A DNA stretch of 64,000 nt from Salegentibacter sediminis (GCF_002078605.1 NZ_MSJR01000002.1:124001-188000); one strand, 5' to 3'; shown: positions 43,554 through 53,777, counted from the stretch's first letter. Numbers and translations are program-made. The notes: generated by a model not told the origin, from the sequence alone.

Positions 43554-43640
43554 CCCGAAAGAACCATTTGCACATTCTTTGCAGGCTTTTAAAAATGTTA
43601 AGGAAAACTTTCTAAGCTGTTACTCTAAATTATATTTCGG

Positions 43641-43648
43641 TATTTTTG
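43641..43648 (+). promoter_or_regulatory. -7 box of flavin reductase gene (TATTTTTG)
   Basis: TATTTTTG matches TAnnTTTG exactly, 20 bases before the ATG at 43668. A -33 element is not clear. Confidence 0.45.
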
Positions 43649-43667
43649 GGTTCAAGCTAAACCAACT

Positions 43668-44228
43668 ATGAAGAAGATACTTGCTTTTACGGGCTCCAAC
43701 AGCAGTAGGTCTATCAATTTACAGTTATTGAACCATATCACCGGGCGCATTCAGGGGCATGAGATCAAAACCATACACCTAACCGATTATGAATTGCCGA
43801 TTTATAGCGCCGATATTGAACTTGAGCGGGGCATCCCCGTAAATGCGAGTATAATTAAAAATCAGATCTCCCAGCACGAGGGCCTGGTTATTACCGTCAA
43901 TGAACATAACCGTAACATTTCTGCATTTTTTAAAAATATTCTCGATTGGCTTTCACGGCTTGATCGTAATTTCCTGGCTGGAAAAAAGATTTTACTTATG
44001 AGTACCTCTCCGGGAGCTAGGGGTGGCGCTGCAGCCCTGGAATATTGCAAAACAATTTTTCCGCGTTTTGGAGGGCAGGTGGTACAAAGTTTTAGTTTCC
44101 CATCTTTCCGGGATAATTTTCAGGATGGAAAAATATTAAATGAAGTACTGGAATTAGGGATCGAAGATGTGTTGACCAATTTCTCCCAGGATGTGGAAGA
44201 AGCCTCTGAAAACAGTATAGAAAATTAA
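43668..44228 (+). CDS. NADPH-dependent FMN reductase family protein
   Basis: A 186-residue flavodoxin-like protein. The FMN phosphate loop is GSNSSRSINLQLL near the N-terminus, and the later segments VNEHNRNISAFFKNILDWLSR and MSTSPGARGG match the family (which usually reads PxYNxSxPxxLKNxIDWxSR). The change of Y/S in the first motif to HNRN is unusual. It probably reduces quinones, chromate or flavin using NAD(P)H. Confidence 0.85.
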   Translation: MKKILAFTGSNSSRSINLQLLNHITGRIQGHEIKTIHLTDYELPIYSADIELERGIPVNASIIKNQISQHEGLVITVNEHNRNISAFFKNILDWLSRLDRNFLAGKKILLMSTSPGARGGAAALEYCKTIFPRFGGQVVQSFSFPSFRDNFQDGKILNEVLELGIEDVLTNFSQDVEEASENSIEN

Positions 44229-44321
44229 TTTTAGTTATTTCTTATCAAAAACCAACTGAATTAATTTCCAAATTATGAAAAAAGCTTTCGCAGAAGCTTC
44301 CTTCTTTAGCTTTCGTCTTTT

Positions 44322-44329
44322 TACCTTTG
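44322..44329 (+). promoter_or_regulatory. -7 box of pabB (TACCTTTG)
   Basis: TACCTTTG is an exact TAnnTTTG match, predicting a transcript start near 44336 and supporting the GTG start at 44350. A 22-codon frame overlapping this box (44276 onward) is therefore unlikely to be a leader peptide. Confidence 0.5.
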
Positions 44330-44349
44330 CCTTCCAAACTTAAGTATTC

Positions 44350-45657
44350 GTGCGCAGCGCAAGACAATTTACAGTAGAAAACCCTAAAGATTTTAAACAA
44401 AACTTACTTCATTGGAGTAGGCAGTTTCAGGAGGTAGCCTGGCTGGATAGCAATGAGTATATACAAAAGCATGGCGAATTCGATGCGCTACTTGCAGTGG
44501 GGGCTTTTACCGCTATCAAAACCGATTATCACAATGCTTTCGATAAGCTTCAGGAATATCAGGAGACAACCAAAGACTGGATCTTTGGGTATTTATCCTA
44601 CGACCTGAAAAATGATGTGGAAAAACTTTCCAGTAGAAATTTTGATGGTTTAGCTTTTCCCGACCTCTATTTCTTTCAGCCTCAGAAATTATTTCTGTTG
44701 AAGGGAGAACATCTTGAGATGCAGTACCTCAGGATGGTTGATGATGAAATGGAAGATGACCTGGAAGAAATAAAGCAAGGTGACCCTAAAAATGTTCAGC
44801 AGAAAATGGTTGAGGAGTCTCCTGCCGGGGCCTCCACAATTGTGGCCCGAACTTCGGAACAGGATTACCTGAAAAAGGTGGAGCAAATGCTAAATCACAT
44901 TCAGCGGGGGGATATTTATGAGGCTAATTTTTGCCAGGAATTCTTTTCAGAAAAACGGGTGATCGATCCTTTCAGGATTTTTGAGGAACTCAATGCAATT
45001 TCGGGACCGCCGTTTGCAACTTTTTTGCGGCTGGAAGAACATTATCTGCTTTCAGCATCACCTGAACGCTATCTCAAAAAAACAGGTTCTAAACTTATTT
45101 CCCAACCTATAAAGGGTACGGCCCGGCGAGCAGAAGATCCTATAGAGGATGCTAAAATTACCGAAAACCTAAAGAATGATCCCAAAGAACGTTCAGAAAA
45201 TGTGATGATTGTAGACCTGGTGCGTAATGACCTTTCCAGGATCGCCAAAAAAGGGAGTGTGAAGGTAGAAGAATTATGCCGTGTATATCCTTTTAAGCAG
45301 GTACATCAATTAATCTCTACTATTTCTGCAGAACTTGACGAGAATATTCCCCCGGTTGAAGCTCTGCGTGTTACTTTCCCTATGGGGAGTATGACAGGCG
45401 CGCCAAAGATTTCGGCTATGAAAATTATTGAGGAGCTGGAAGATGCCAAACGTGGACTCTACAGCGGTGCAGTTGGATATTTCACACCCACCGGGGATTT
45501 TGATTTCAATGTGGTGATACGCAGTATCCTTTATAATTCAGAAAAAAAATACGTGTCTTTTTCGGTTGGGGGAGCAATAACAGCGCAGTCAATTCCGGAG
45601 AAGGAATACGAAGAATGTCTTTTAAAGGCAAAAGCAATGCGGCAGGTGCTTTCTTAA
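44350..45657 (+). CDS. pabB: aminodeoxychorismate synthase component I
   Basis: A 435-residue chorismate-binding enzyme with a GTG start. The segment SQPIKGTARR has lysine at the position that separates PabB (PIKGT) from TrpE (PIAGT). Other active-site blocks are NVMIVDLVRNDLSR, FPMGSMTGAPK and SVGGAIT. It converts chorismate with ammonia from PabA to aminodeoxychorismate for folate. PabA and PabC are not nearby. It is followed by tilS 24 bases later. Confidence 0.9.
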   Translation: MRSARQFTVENPKDFKQNLLHWSRQFQEVAWLDSNEYIQKHGEFDALLAVGAFTAIKTDYHNAFDKLQEYQETTKDWIFGYLSYDLKNDVEKLSSRNFDGLAFPDLYFFQPQKLFLLKGEHLEMQYLRMVDDEMEDDLEEIKQGDPKNVQQKMVEESPAGASTIVARTSEQDYLKKVEQMLNHIQRGDIYEANFCQEFFSEKRVIDPFRIFEELNAISGPPFATFLRLEEHYLLSASPERYLKKTGSKLISQPIKGTARRAEDPIEDAKITENLKNDPKERSENVMIVDLVRNDLSRIAKKGSVKVEELCRVYPFKQVHQLISTISAELDENIPPVEALRVTFPMGSMTGAPKISAMKIIEELEDAKRGLYSGAVGYFTPTGDFDFNVVIRSILYNSEKKYVSFSVGGAITAQSIPEKEYEECLLKAKAMRQVLS

Positions 45658-45669
45658 ATCAGGCTTTTG

Positions 45670-45677
45670 TATCTTTG
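45670..45677 (+). promoter_or_regulatory. -7 box abutting tilS start (TATCTTTG)
   Basis: TATCTTTG is an exact TAnnTTTG match only 4-7 bases before the tilS GTG/ATG (45682/45685). If used, the transcript would begin at or next to the start codon, giving a leaderless mRNA. Confidence 0.35.
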
Positions 45678-45681
45678 AAAT

Positions 45682-46998
45682 GTGATGGAAAAAGCCTTTA
45701 AAAATCTTATCAAAAATGATTTCCCTTATCTCTGCAATTCCAGGTTATTGCTGGCGGTTAGTGGAGGCTTAGACAGCGTTGTGCTTATGCATTTGTGCAA
45801 AGCGGCCAAACTGGACATCTCCATTGCTCATTGCAATTTTAACCTGCGCGGAAAAGAGAGCGATGCAGATGAAAGCTTTGTTAAAAAGCTTGCCAGGGAG
45901 ATGGAGACCGAAGTTTTTTCTCAGAATTTCAACACCGAAAAATATGCCGGGGATAAAGGGCTTTCTATCCAGATGGCAGCGCGGGATTTGCGTTACCACT
46001 GGTTTAAAGAGTTAAGACTGCAATATAAATTTGATTATGTGCTCACCGGCCATCACGCCAACGACGATTTGGAAACTTTTCTTATAAACCTTGTTCGTGG
46101 GACGGGGCTGGAAGGCTTATCGGGGATAAACCCGGAGCATAATAAAGTAATACGCCCCCTGCTTCAATTTTCCAGGAAAGAGATTGAAGCCTATGCGAAA
46201 CAGCAACATATAAATTGGCGGGAAGATAGCAGTAATGCCTCCACCAAATATCTTCGGAACAAAATAAGGCACGAAATGGTGCCCCTTTTGGAGGAACTCA
46301 ATCCTGAGTTTTTAAAGTCTTTTTTGCAAACCCAGGCTCATTTAAAAGAAAGCCAGGACCTGGTGGAAGACTACATTAGCCTTATCTACCCCGAAACGGT
46401 AAAAAAGGGAAAGCTGGGCTATGAATTGGATATTGCTTTTCTTCAGAAGATCCCAAATACCAAATCGGTTTTATATCAGTTATTGAAATCGTTTGGTTTC
46501 ACTGAATGGAATGATGTGCATAGTCTCCTGACCGCCCAACCCGGCAAGATGGTTTTCTCGGCTACTCACAGGTTGATAAAAGACCGGGAAAAGCTTATTC
46601 TTACCGAGCTCCCTTCAGAAACACACAAACAGGATTTTTTTATTGAAGAGAATGAAGAATTTGTGATGCTGCCTATAGGTACTTTTACCTTCTCTAAGGT
46701 TAAAGCGATAGAGGAGAAGGCAGAAAATTGTATTTATGTTAATTCAGAGTTGCTTGAATACCCGTTAGTTGTGCGTAAATGGAGGAGAGGGGACTATTTT
46801 TATCCCTTCGGAATGAAAGGAAAGAAAAAGCTAAGCGACTTCTTTAAGGACAAAAAATTATCCTTACCCGAAAAGGAAAACAGCTGGCTGCTGTGTTCGG
46901 GAGAAAAAATAGTGTGGGTGATCAACCAACGGGCCGATAATCGGTTCGCAATAAGTTCCCCAGATCAGCAAATATTAAAAATCACCTGTAATTTATGA
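45682..46998 (+). CDS. tilS: tRNA(Ile)-lysidine synthetase
   Basis: A 438-residue protein. The PP-loop ATP-binding motif is AVSGGLDSVVL (about 26-36), followed by HCNFNLRG and LTGHHANDDLETF, and the C-terminal TilS domain shows RKWRRGDYFYPFGMKGKKKLSDFF. It turns the anticodon C34 of a tRNA-Ile to lysidine, so that it reads AUA, and is essential. The ATG at 45685 is an alternative start. The end overlaps dsbD by 4 bases (ATGA). Confidence 0.95.
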   Translation: MMEKAFKNLIKNDFPYLCNSRLLLAVSGGLDSVVLMHLCKAAKLDISIAHCNFNLRGKESDADESFVKKLAREMETEVFSQNFNTEKYAGDKGLSIQMAARDLRYHWFKELRLQYKFDYVLTGHHANDDLETFLINLVRGTGLEGLSGINPEHNKVIRPLLQFSRKEIEAYAKQQHINWREDSSNASTKYLRNKIRHEMVPLLEELNPEFLKSFLQTQAHLKESQDLVEDYISLIYPETVKKGKLGYELDIAFLQKIPNTKSVLYQLLKSFGFTEWNDVHSLLTAQPGKMVFSATHRLIKDREKLILTELPSETHKQDFFIEENEEFVMLPIGTFTFSKVKAIEEKAENCIYVNSELLEYPLVVRKWRRGDYFYPFGMKGKKKLSDFFKDKKLSLPEKENSWLLCSGEKIVWVINQRADNRFAISSPDQQILKITCNL

Positions 46999-49016
46999 GG
47001 TACCTGGCAAGTCTGTTTCTATTAGTTATATCAATCACAACGGCTAATGCCCAGATTTTTGACGACAACGATCAAAATTATCAGTTCTCAAATCCAATAA
47101 GCTGGGAAGCTGAGGTAGAACAAGAGAACGATAGTATTTATAAACTTGTTTTTACCGCTAAGCTGGAAGAAGGCTGGCATCTTTATTCTCAAAAGGAAGC
47201 CGATATTGAAATCGCGCCAATCCCTACTAAATTTACTTATAATAACTCTTCTGACACCTATGAACTAATAGGTCATACCGAAGAACCCGATGCCGAGCCC
47301 TATTACGATGAGGTTTTTGGCGCCGATATCATTTACTTTAATGATGAGGCTGTCTTTACACAAAAGATAAAGCTTGTTGACCCTGAGGTTCGTGAGGTAG
47401 TTGCAGAAATTTATTTTTCGGTTTGTGATGATGAGCAATGTTTGCCTCCCGAGACAGAACGTTTTACCATAAACCTACAAGAAAAACAGGTAACCGCCGG
47501 GTTTACCGATCTTGAGGTCTCCGACAGAGATCAGGAACTTGCCAATGCCCTCGATATGGACATTAAGGGGATGGAAGCTTATCATCCTGGTGATGAAGAA
47601 GGAGGGAATAATTTCACCAACATATTTTTTCTTGGTTTCCTGGGAGGGCTCATCGCTTTACTTACTCCCTGTGTTTTCCCGATGATCCCGTTAACGGTAT
47701 CTTTTTTCACAAAAGGAGCAAAAAACCGTAAGAAAGGTACGGTCAATGCCATCCTATATGGTTTTTTTATCGTTTTGATCTATCTTTTACTTAGTATACC
47801 ATTCCATCTTCTGGATAGTGTAAATCCAGAATTATTGAATAATATTTCCACCAATGTTACGCTGAATATTCTCTTCTTCGTCATCTTTATAATATTTGCT
47901 TTTTCTTTCTTCGGATATTATGAAATCACTCTGCCCAGTTCATGGAGTAGTAAAATGGATGATAAGGCTTCCAGTGTAGGAGGATTTATAGGGATTTTCT
48001 TTATGGCCCTTACCCTGGCCCTGGTTTCCTTTTCCTGTACCGGGCCAATCCTTGGTTCCCTGCTTGGAGGTTCTTTAACCAGCGATGGGGGAGCGATGCA
48101 GCTTTCAGTTGGGATGGGTGGTTTTGGCCTTGCTTTAGCTTTACCCTTCGCTCTGTTTGCCCTTTTTCCAAACTGGTTAAATTCGTTGCCCAAGAGCGGG
48201 GGCTGGCTTAATACAGTTAAGGTAACCCTTGGTTTTATCGAATTGGCGCTTGCTTTTAAATTCCTTTCTAATGCCGATCTTGTTCAGCACTGGGGACTTT
48301 TAAAACGTGAGATATTTATAGGAATTTGGATCCTTGCAGGTCTAGGTTTGGTAGCTTACCTCTTCGGTTTGCTAAGTTTCCCACACGATGGTCCTAAGCA
48401 AAGAATAAGTAAAGGGCGATTTGGCGTAGGAGTACTGGTACTTTTATTTGTGATCTATCTAATTCCCGGGCTAACCAATACCAGTCACGCCAATTTAAAA
48501 TTGCTAAGCGGATTTCCACCTCCGTTGTTTTACAGTGTGTATGATAAGGACACCGAGGCTCCCCTTGGTCTGGAAGCCTATAAAGACTGGGATAAAGGTC
48601 TTGAAGCGGCAAAGAGGGAAAACAAACCAATAATGATAGATTTTACCGGCTGGGCCTGCGTAAACTGCCGAAAAATGGAAGAACAGGTTTGGAGTGAGCC
48701 AGAAGTCTTTGAGACTATTAGAGATGAATATATCCTTATCTCTCTTTATGTAGATGATCGCAAAGAACTGGAAGAAGATGAGCAGTTTAATTACATAAGG
48801 CCAAATGGCAGTATTAAACCTATAAAGACTATTGGCGATAAATGGGCTACATTTCAAACCATCAATTTCCGAAACAACTCCCAACCCTTTTATGTGCTGG
48901 TTGATCCTGAGGTAAATATGTTACATGAGCCCGTAGGTTATATGCCAGATGCCGATAAATATTACAACTGGTTGCAGGAAGGCCTGGAAAAATTCCGGGA
49001 GGACTCTAAAAATTAA
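46995..49016 (+). CDS. dsbD: thiol:disulfide interchange protein DsbD
   Basis: A 673-residue protein with a signal peptide. The periplasmic N-terminal domain (about 25-190) has the cysteine pair in CDDEQCLP; the central part has eight transmembrane helices with the paired cysteines in LLTPCVFP and SFSCTGP; the C-terminal thioredoxin-like domain carries GWACVNCRKME. It passes electrons from cytoplasmic thioredoxin to the periplasm. Overlap with tilS by 4 bases implies coupled translation, which looks like chance operon structure and not function. Confidence 0.93.
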   Translation: MRYLASLFLLVISITTANAQIFDDNDQNYQFSNPISWEAEVEQENDSIYKLVFTAKLEEGWHLYSQKEADIEIAPIPTKFTYNNSSDTYELIGHTEEPDAEPYYDEVFGADIIYFNDEAVFTQKIKLVDPEVREVVAEIYFSVCDDEQCLPPETERFTINLQEKQVTAGFTDLEVSDRDQELANALDMDIKGMEAYHPGDEEGGNNFTNIFFLGFLGGLIALLTPCVFPMIPLTVSFFTKGAKNRKKGTVNAILYGFFIVLIYLLLSIPFHLLDSVNPELLNNISTNVTLNILFFVIFIIFAFSFFGYYEITLPSSWSSKMDDKASSVGGFIGIFFMALTLALVSFSCTGPILGSLLGGSLTSDGGAMQLSVGMGGFGLALALPFALFALFPNWLNSLPKSGGWLNTVKVTLGFIELALAFKFLSNADLVQHWGLLKREIFIGIWILAGLGLVAYLFGLLSFPHDGPKQRISKGRFGVGVLVLLFVIYLIPGLTNTSHANLKLLSGFPPPLFYSVYDKDTEAPLGLEAYKDWDKGLEAAKRENKPIMIDFTGWACVNCRKMEEQVWSEPEVFETIRDEYILISLYVDDRKELEEDEQFNYIRPNGSIKPIKTIGDKWATFQTINFRNNSQPFYVLVDPEVNMLHEPVGYMPDADKYYNWLQEGLEKFREDSKN

Positions 49017-49078
49017 AAATTCTTCCTGTTTATGCGGGTAATTTCTATCTTTAGGAACTTTAAAAATATATTCTTAAG

Positions 49079-50926
49079 ATGAATTTACTCCGAAATTTAT
49101 TTATACTATTGTTTATCAGTGGGTTTAGCATTTCGTTTGTTGCTCAAGCCCAGGAATTTAAGGTAAAAGAACACTACAATAAAACCGAAGTCGCTATCCC
49201 CATGCGGGATGGGGTTAAATTGCATACTACAATTTATTCTCCCAAAGATACTTCTAAAGAATATCCAATTCTTATGCAGCGAACTCCATATAGTTCGCGT
49301 CCCTATGGGGAAGATCAATTCCGTTCGCTTATAGGGCCTAATAAATTCCTGATGCAGGAAGGCAATATTATTGTCTACCAGGATGTGCGGGGCCGATGGA
49401 TGAGTGAGGGAAAATATGATAATATGAGGGCCTTTATTCCCAATAAAAAGGGGAATCAAACCGATGAATCCAGCGATACTTACGATAGTATTGAGTGGCT
49501 TATCAATAATGTTGAAAACAATAATGGCCGGGTAGGCACCTGGGGGATATCTTACCCCGGGCATTATGCAATAGCTTCTTTGCTGGATGCCCACCCTGCA
49601 CTAAAAGCTGCCTCTCCCCAGGCCGGAATTGGAGATTTTTATTTTGATGATTTTCACCATAATGGAGCCTATCTTTTAAGTTATTGGAGAGCAACCGCCC
49701 TTTTTGGATACCAGAAAGACGGCCCTACCGATGAAGCCTGGTATGAACTTCCGGGTCTCGGTACCCAGGATCAATACCAGTTTTTCCTGGACAATGGACC
49801 ATTGAGTAATCTTGATAAATATTACGGAGAAGACAACGAATTCTGGCAACAGCTAAAAGAACACCCTAATTACGATGAATTCTGGCAGAGTCGGGGAATT
49901 ATTCAGCATTTGGAAGACATTGAGCCGGCCGTAATGGTGGTTGGAGGTTTATTTGATGCTGAAGACTTGTACGGTCCCTTCGAAACTTATAAAAATATTG
50001 AGAAGCGCAGCGACAATTACAATACCATGGTAATGGGGCCATGGAGCCACGGTGACTGGGCACGTTTAACCGAAAGACAGGCTGTAGGGAATGTATATTT
50101 TGGAGATAATATCTCAAAAGATTATCAGCAGAATATAGAAACTCAGTTTTTTAATCATTTTCTAAAAGCTGATGCTGATAATAATTCAGGTTTGCCTGAA
50201 GCTTATTTGTATGACACCGGAAAGCGGGAATGGAATACCTATGAGCAATGGCCTCCACAGGGAGAAGAAAGAGTGTTTTTCCTGGGTGATGACCAACAAT
50301 TGACAAATGAGGCTTCAGCAACAAAAAAGAGTTTTGTAAGCGATGTAAAAAAACCGGTGCCTTATAACGATGAGATCAAGGCGGTTTTCACACCCCGCGA
50401 ATATATGACGGGGGACCAGCGCTTTGCCGCCAGAAGGCCCGATGTGCTTGTTTTTGAAACCGAACGACTTGAAGAAGATATGAAACTTGCCGGTGAAATT
50501 GAAGCCATTTTGCAGGTTGCAACCACCGGTACCGCTGCCGATTGGGTAGTTAAGGTAATTGATGTTTATCCTATGGATGCTGAAGATTACGAAGAAACCA
50601 TGCCACATCTCGATATGGATAATTATCATATGATGGTGCGAAGTGAGGTAATGCGTGGACGTTATAGAAACAGTTTTGAAAAGCCGGAGCCATTTACCCC
50701 TAATGAAAAAACAGAGTTGCGAATAAAGCTTCAGGATATAAATCATACCTTTAAAAAAGGTCACAAACTGCAAATTCAGGTGCAGAGTACCTGGTTCCCA
50801 CTTATAGATCTTAACCCGCAAACCTATGTGCCTAATATTTTTGAAGCTTCAGAAGAAGATTTCAAAACGCAAACACATACTGTTTTTGGAGATTCCAAGA
50901 TTAAATTCACCGAAATAAAAAATTGA
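49079..50926 (+). CDS. secreted CocE/NonD-family hydrolase (X-Pro dipeptidyl-peptidase-like)
   Basis: A 615-residue protein with a signal peptide (cleavage near AQAQ). The serine nucleophile elbow is GISYPGHY, preceded by YQDVRGRWMSEGKY (family signature) and followed by the histidine in GPWSHGDW. The C-terminal jelly-roll domain (about 370-600) is typical of the family, which cleaves X-Pro peptides, cocaine-like esters or glutaryl-amides. The substrate is unknown. It lies 62 bases after dsbD and 7 bases before the next gene. Confidence 0.9.
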   Translation: MNLLRNLFILLFISGFSISFVAQAQEFKVKEHYNKTEVAIPMRDGVKLHTTIYSPKDTSKEYPILMQRTPYSSRPYGEDQFRSLIGPNKFLMQEGNIIVYQDVRGRWMSEGKYDNMRAFIPNKKGNQTDESSDTYDSIEWLINNVENNNGRVGTWGISYPGHYAIASLLDAHPALKAASPQAGIGDFYFDDFHHNGAYLLSYWRATALFGYQKDGPTDEAWYELPGLGTQDQYQFFLDNGPLSNLDKYYGEDNEFWQQLKEHPNYDEFWQSRGIIQHLEDIEPAVMVVGGLFDAEDLYGPFETYKNIEKRSDNYNTMVMGPWSHGDWARLTERQAVGNVYFGDNISKDYQQNIETQFFNHFLKADADNNSGLPEAYLYDTGKREWNTYEQWPPQGEERVFFLGDDQQLTNEASATKKSFVSDVKKPVPYNDEIKAVFTPREYMTGDQRFAARRPDVLVFETERLEEDMKLAGEIEAILQVATTGTAADWVVKVIDVYPMDAEDYEETMPHLDMDNYHMMVRSEVMRGRYRNSFEKPEPFTPNEKTELRIKLQDINHTFKKGHKLQIQVQSTWFPLIDLNPQTYVPNIFEASEEDFKTQTHTVFGDSKIKFTEIKN

Positions 50927-50933
50927 TTATTTA

Positions 50934-52754
50934 ATGAATTTCAGAATAAAAAAACAATATATAATAATCCTTCTGCTGGGAGTTCTTGTTGCTTGCGGAG
51001 AAGAAAAAAACCATTATTCGGAAGCTGAAATAGAAAAAGCATCAGCTGAACTCAACCAGTATTTTGAAAAGGAGTTTCAGAAGGATGTAGATGATTCCCC
51101 GATGTTGCAAACCCGTTTGGGAGACAAATCGAATTATGGCAAATGGGATGATCTTTCTCACCTGAAATATGCTGAAGATCTAAAAAAGGCCAAAAAACGC
51201 CTTGAATACCTTAAAATGGTTGATGTGGAGGCCCTAAACGAAGAGACCCGTTTAAGCTACAGGCTTTATAAACAACAAATCGAAAATGAGATCGCCGATT
51301 ATGATTATCGGTTCTACAATTATCCCGTAAACCAGATGCATGGATACCAGGCAGAGCTGCCTGCCTTTCTTATCAACATGCATCGTATCGATTCGGTGAG
51401 TGATGCCAGGGCATATATTTCGCGCCTGGAAGGTTTTCCCGGTTTGATAGAGGATATTATAGGCAATATAAAAATAAGGGAGCAGAATGGAATAGTTCCT
51501 CCCAAATTCGTTTTTGACAAAGTGCTGGAGGACAGCAGGAATATTATAAAAGGAAAGCCCTTCGGTAAGGCCAGCGAGCGAAGTGTGCTGTTAAATGACT
51601 TTTATACAAAAGTTCAGAAATTAAATATTTCTGGCGAGGAAAAACGAAAACTCATAAGCGATGCTGAACAGGCTCTTATCGATAAGGTAAAGCCCGCTTA
51701 CGAAAACCTGATCGCTACCCTGGAAAATCAACAAAAGCGTGCAACCACTGAGGATGGTGCCTGGAAGTTTCCGAAAGGAAATGAATTTTATAATAATGCA
51801 TTAAAGAGAATTACCACCACCAATCTTACTGCGGAAGAAATTCATGAGATGGGGAAATCTGAAGTAGCCAGGATCCATGCAGAAATGGAGGTTCTTATGG
51901 AGGATGTTGGTTTTGAGGGCTCCATGCAGGAATTCTTTCAATTTATGCGGGAAGATCCTCAATTCTATTATGAAGATTCCCCTGAAGGCCGTGAAAAGTA
52001 CCTCGCTGAAGCCACCGATATTATCAACACCATGAAAGGGCGACTTGATGAACTCTTTTTAACCCAGCCCGAAGCCGATATTGTGGTAAAGGCAGTAGAG
52101 CCTTTTAGAGAACGTAGCGCCGGAAAAGCTTTTTATCAGCAACCGGCTAAAGACGGTTCAAGGCCCGGCATCTATTATGCTAATTTATATGATATGAAGG
52201 CTATGCCCATCTATCAAATGGAAGCTCTGGCCTACCACGAGGGAATTCCCGGCCATCATATGCAGTTAGCAATTGCCCAGGAACTGGAAAATATTCCTGA
52301 ATTCAGGAAGCATAGCTTTTATACTGCCTATATTGAAGGATGGGGGTTATACAGTGAGTTGGTTCCAAAAGAAATAGGTTTTTATGAAGATCCATATTCA
52401 GATTTTGGAAGGCTTGCCATGGAACTTTGGCGTTCCTGCAGGTTAGTCGTAGATACCGGAATTCACGCTAAAAAATGGACCAGGGAGGAAGCTATTGACT
52501 ATTATAAACAAAACACCCCGAATGCTGAAAGTGATGCCATTAAAATGGTGGAAAGACATATTGTCATGCCAGGGCAGGCTACAGCATATAAAGTAGGTAT
52601 GAATAAGATACTTGAGTTAAGAGAAACCGCAATGACCGAATTAGATGATGATTTTGATATTAGGGAATTTCACGATGTGGTTTTATTGAATGGAGCGATG
52701 CCGTTAAATATTCTCGAGGAAAGAGTGATGAACTGGATAGAAGAGAAAAACTAA
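50934..52754 (+). CDS. DUF885-family lipoprotein (metalloprotease-like)
   Basis: A 606-residue lipoprotein with the lipobox LGVLVACGEE. The likely zinc site is AYHEGIPGHHMQLAIAQEL (HExxxxH) with an upstream GIYYANLYD and a downstream EGWGLYSE that supplies a third ligand, as in DUF885. These proteins are thought to be peptidases. The close spacing to the CocE-like gene suggests joint peptide degradation in the periplasm. The predicted fold is all-helical. Confidence 0.88.
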   Translation: MNFRIKKQYIIILLLGVLVACGEEKNHYSEAEIEKASAELNQYFEKEFQKDVDDSPMLQTRLGDKSNYGKWDDLSHLKYAEDLKKAKKRLEYLKMVDVEALNEETRLSYRLYKQQIENEIADYDYRFYNYPVNQMHGYQAELPAFLINMHRIDSVSDARAYISRLEGFPGLIEDIIGNIKIREQNGIVPPKFVFDKVLEDSRNIIKGKPFGKASERSVLLNDFYTKVQKLNISGEEKRKLISDAEQALIDKVKPAYENLIATLENQQKRATTEDGAWKFPKGNEFYNNALKRITTTNLTAEEIHEMGKSEVARIHAEMEVLMEDVGFEGSMQEFFQFMREDPQFYYEDSPEGREKYLAEATDIINTMKGRLDELFLTQPEADIVVKAVEPFRERSAGKAFYQQPAKDGSRPGIYYANLYDMKAMPIYQMEALAYHEGIPGHHMQLAIAQELENIPEFRKHSFYTAYIEGWGLYSELVPKEIGFYEDPYSDFGRLAMELWRSCRLVVDTGIHAKKWTREEAIDYYKQNTPNAESDAIKMVERHIVMPGQATAYKVGMNKILELRETAMTELDDDFDIREFHDVVLLNGAMPLNILEERVMNWIEEKN

Positions 52755-52767
52755 TTAATTAGAAATA

Positions 52768-53763
52768 TTGGAAACGATCACAGAAAAAGAATTGAAAACC
52801 ATTCAATTGTTGAACAAACAACAAAGCAAGCTTGAAATTCTTAATTATGGAGCGGCCATTCTTAGTTTTATAATTAAAGATAAAAAGGGAAAACCCACCA
52901 ATGTGATAGTTTCTCCTAAAGCTACTGAATTTGTTAAGCCGGTATATAAAAACCATAATAAATGTTTTGGGGCCTCTGTAGGGCGTTACGCCGGCCGTAT
53001 CTCCGGCGGAAAATTTAAACTGGATGACCAAAGCTTTGAGCTTCAGCAGAAAAATGGAGTTCACCTTCACGGCGGAGAATATGGGTTTCAGTATAAAATA
53101 TGGAAAATAGAAGAACAGACTTCCGGAGAAAATCCATCGGTTACACTTTCATATTTCAGTGAAGATGGGGAAGAGGGCTACCCCGGAAATTTAAAGGCAT
53201 CAGTGAAATACTGCCTCACCGAAGAAAATGAAATTTTAATCGAATACACTGCTACCAGCGATAAGAAAACCGTCGTTAACCTAACTAATCATGCTTATTT
53301 TAACCTGAATGGAGAAGGAAGTGTGAGTGATCATTTTCTTCAAATCTCAGCAAATAAAATTCTTCAGGTGAATGAGCAAATGCTGCCAACTGGGGATTTG
53401 GTGAAACTTAAAAATAAACCAAAGGATTTTAGCAAGAGCAAGCTTATCGGAAATCGCCCGTTAGACGATAGTTTTGTTCTCAATAATGAGAAGAATGAAA
53501 ATGCAGCGGTGCTGTTTGCCCCATTAACCGGAATAAAGATGGAAGTCAAAACCAATCAGCCCGCGCTGGTGGCTTATGCTCCCGAGGAACTGCCGGATGA
53601 TTTGGAGTATAAAACCCTGATTTCTAAAGAGTATCCTTCTATTTGCCTGGAATCCCAAAATTTTCCTGATTCTCCTAATTTCAGGAATTTTCCATCGAGC
53701 GTTCTTATACCCGGGGAGAGGTATTCTAACCAGATTTCTCTAAATTTTAAGGTTGTTTCCTAA
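52768..53763 (+). CDS. galM: aldose 1-epimerase (galactose mutarotase)
   Basis: A 331-residue protein beginning at TTG 52768, 13 bases after the DUF885 gene. It has the mutarotase signatures LHGGEYGFQYKIW, VNLTNHAYFNLNG (catalytic histidine) and a terminal LESQNFPDSPNFRNFP. It turns beta-galactose to alpha-galactose, the form used by GalK. It opens the galactose locus; the symporter follows 104 bases later under what looks like its own promoter. Confidence 0.92.
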   Translation: METITEKELKTIQLLNKQQSKLEILNYGAAILSFIIKDKKGKPTNVIVSPKATEFVKPVYKNHNKCFGASVGRYAGRISGGKFKLDDQSFELQQKNGVHLHGGEYGFQYKIWKIEEQTSGENPSVTLSYFSEDGEEGYPGNLKASVKYCLTEENEILIEYTATSDKKTVVNLTNHAYFNLNGEGSVSDHFLQISANKILQVNEQMLPTGDLVKLKNKPKDFSKSKLIGNRPLDDSFVLNNEKNENAAVLFAPLTGIKMEVKTNQPALVAYAPEELPDDLEYKTLISKEYPSICLESQNFPDSPNFRNFPSSVLIPGERYSNQISLNFKVVS

Positions 53764-53777
53764 TATGATTAATAAGA

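Noticed and set aside
44276-44344. 22-codon frame as a possible leader peptide before pabB
   Set aside because: The -7 box TACCTTTG lies inside it, so it would not be transcribed from the pabB promoter.
49106-49594. Long minus-strand frames opposite the CocE-like gene and several others (for example 50315-50821)
   Set aside because: They lie wholly within well-supported genes on the other strand and have no family-like sequence; they are shadows.
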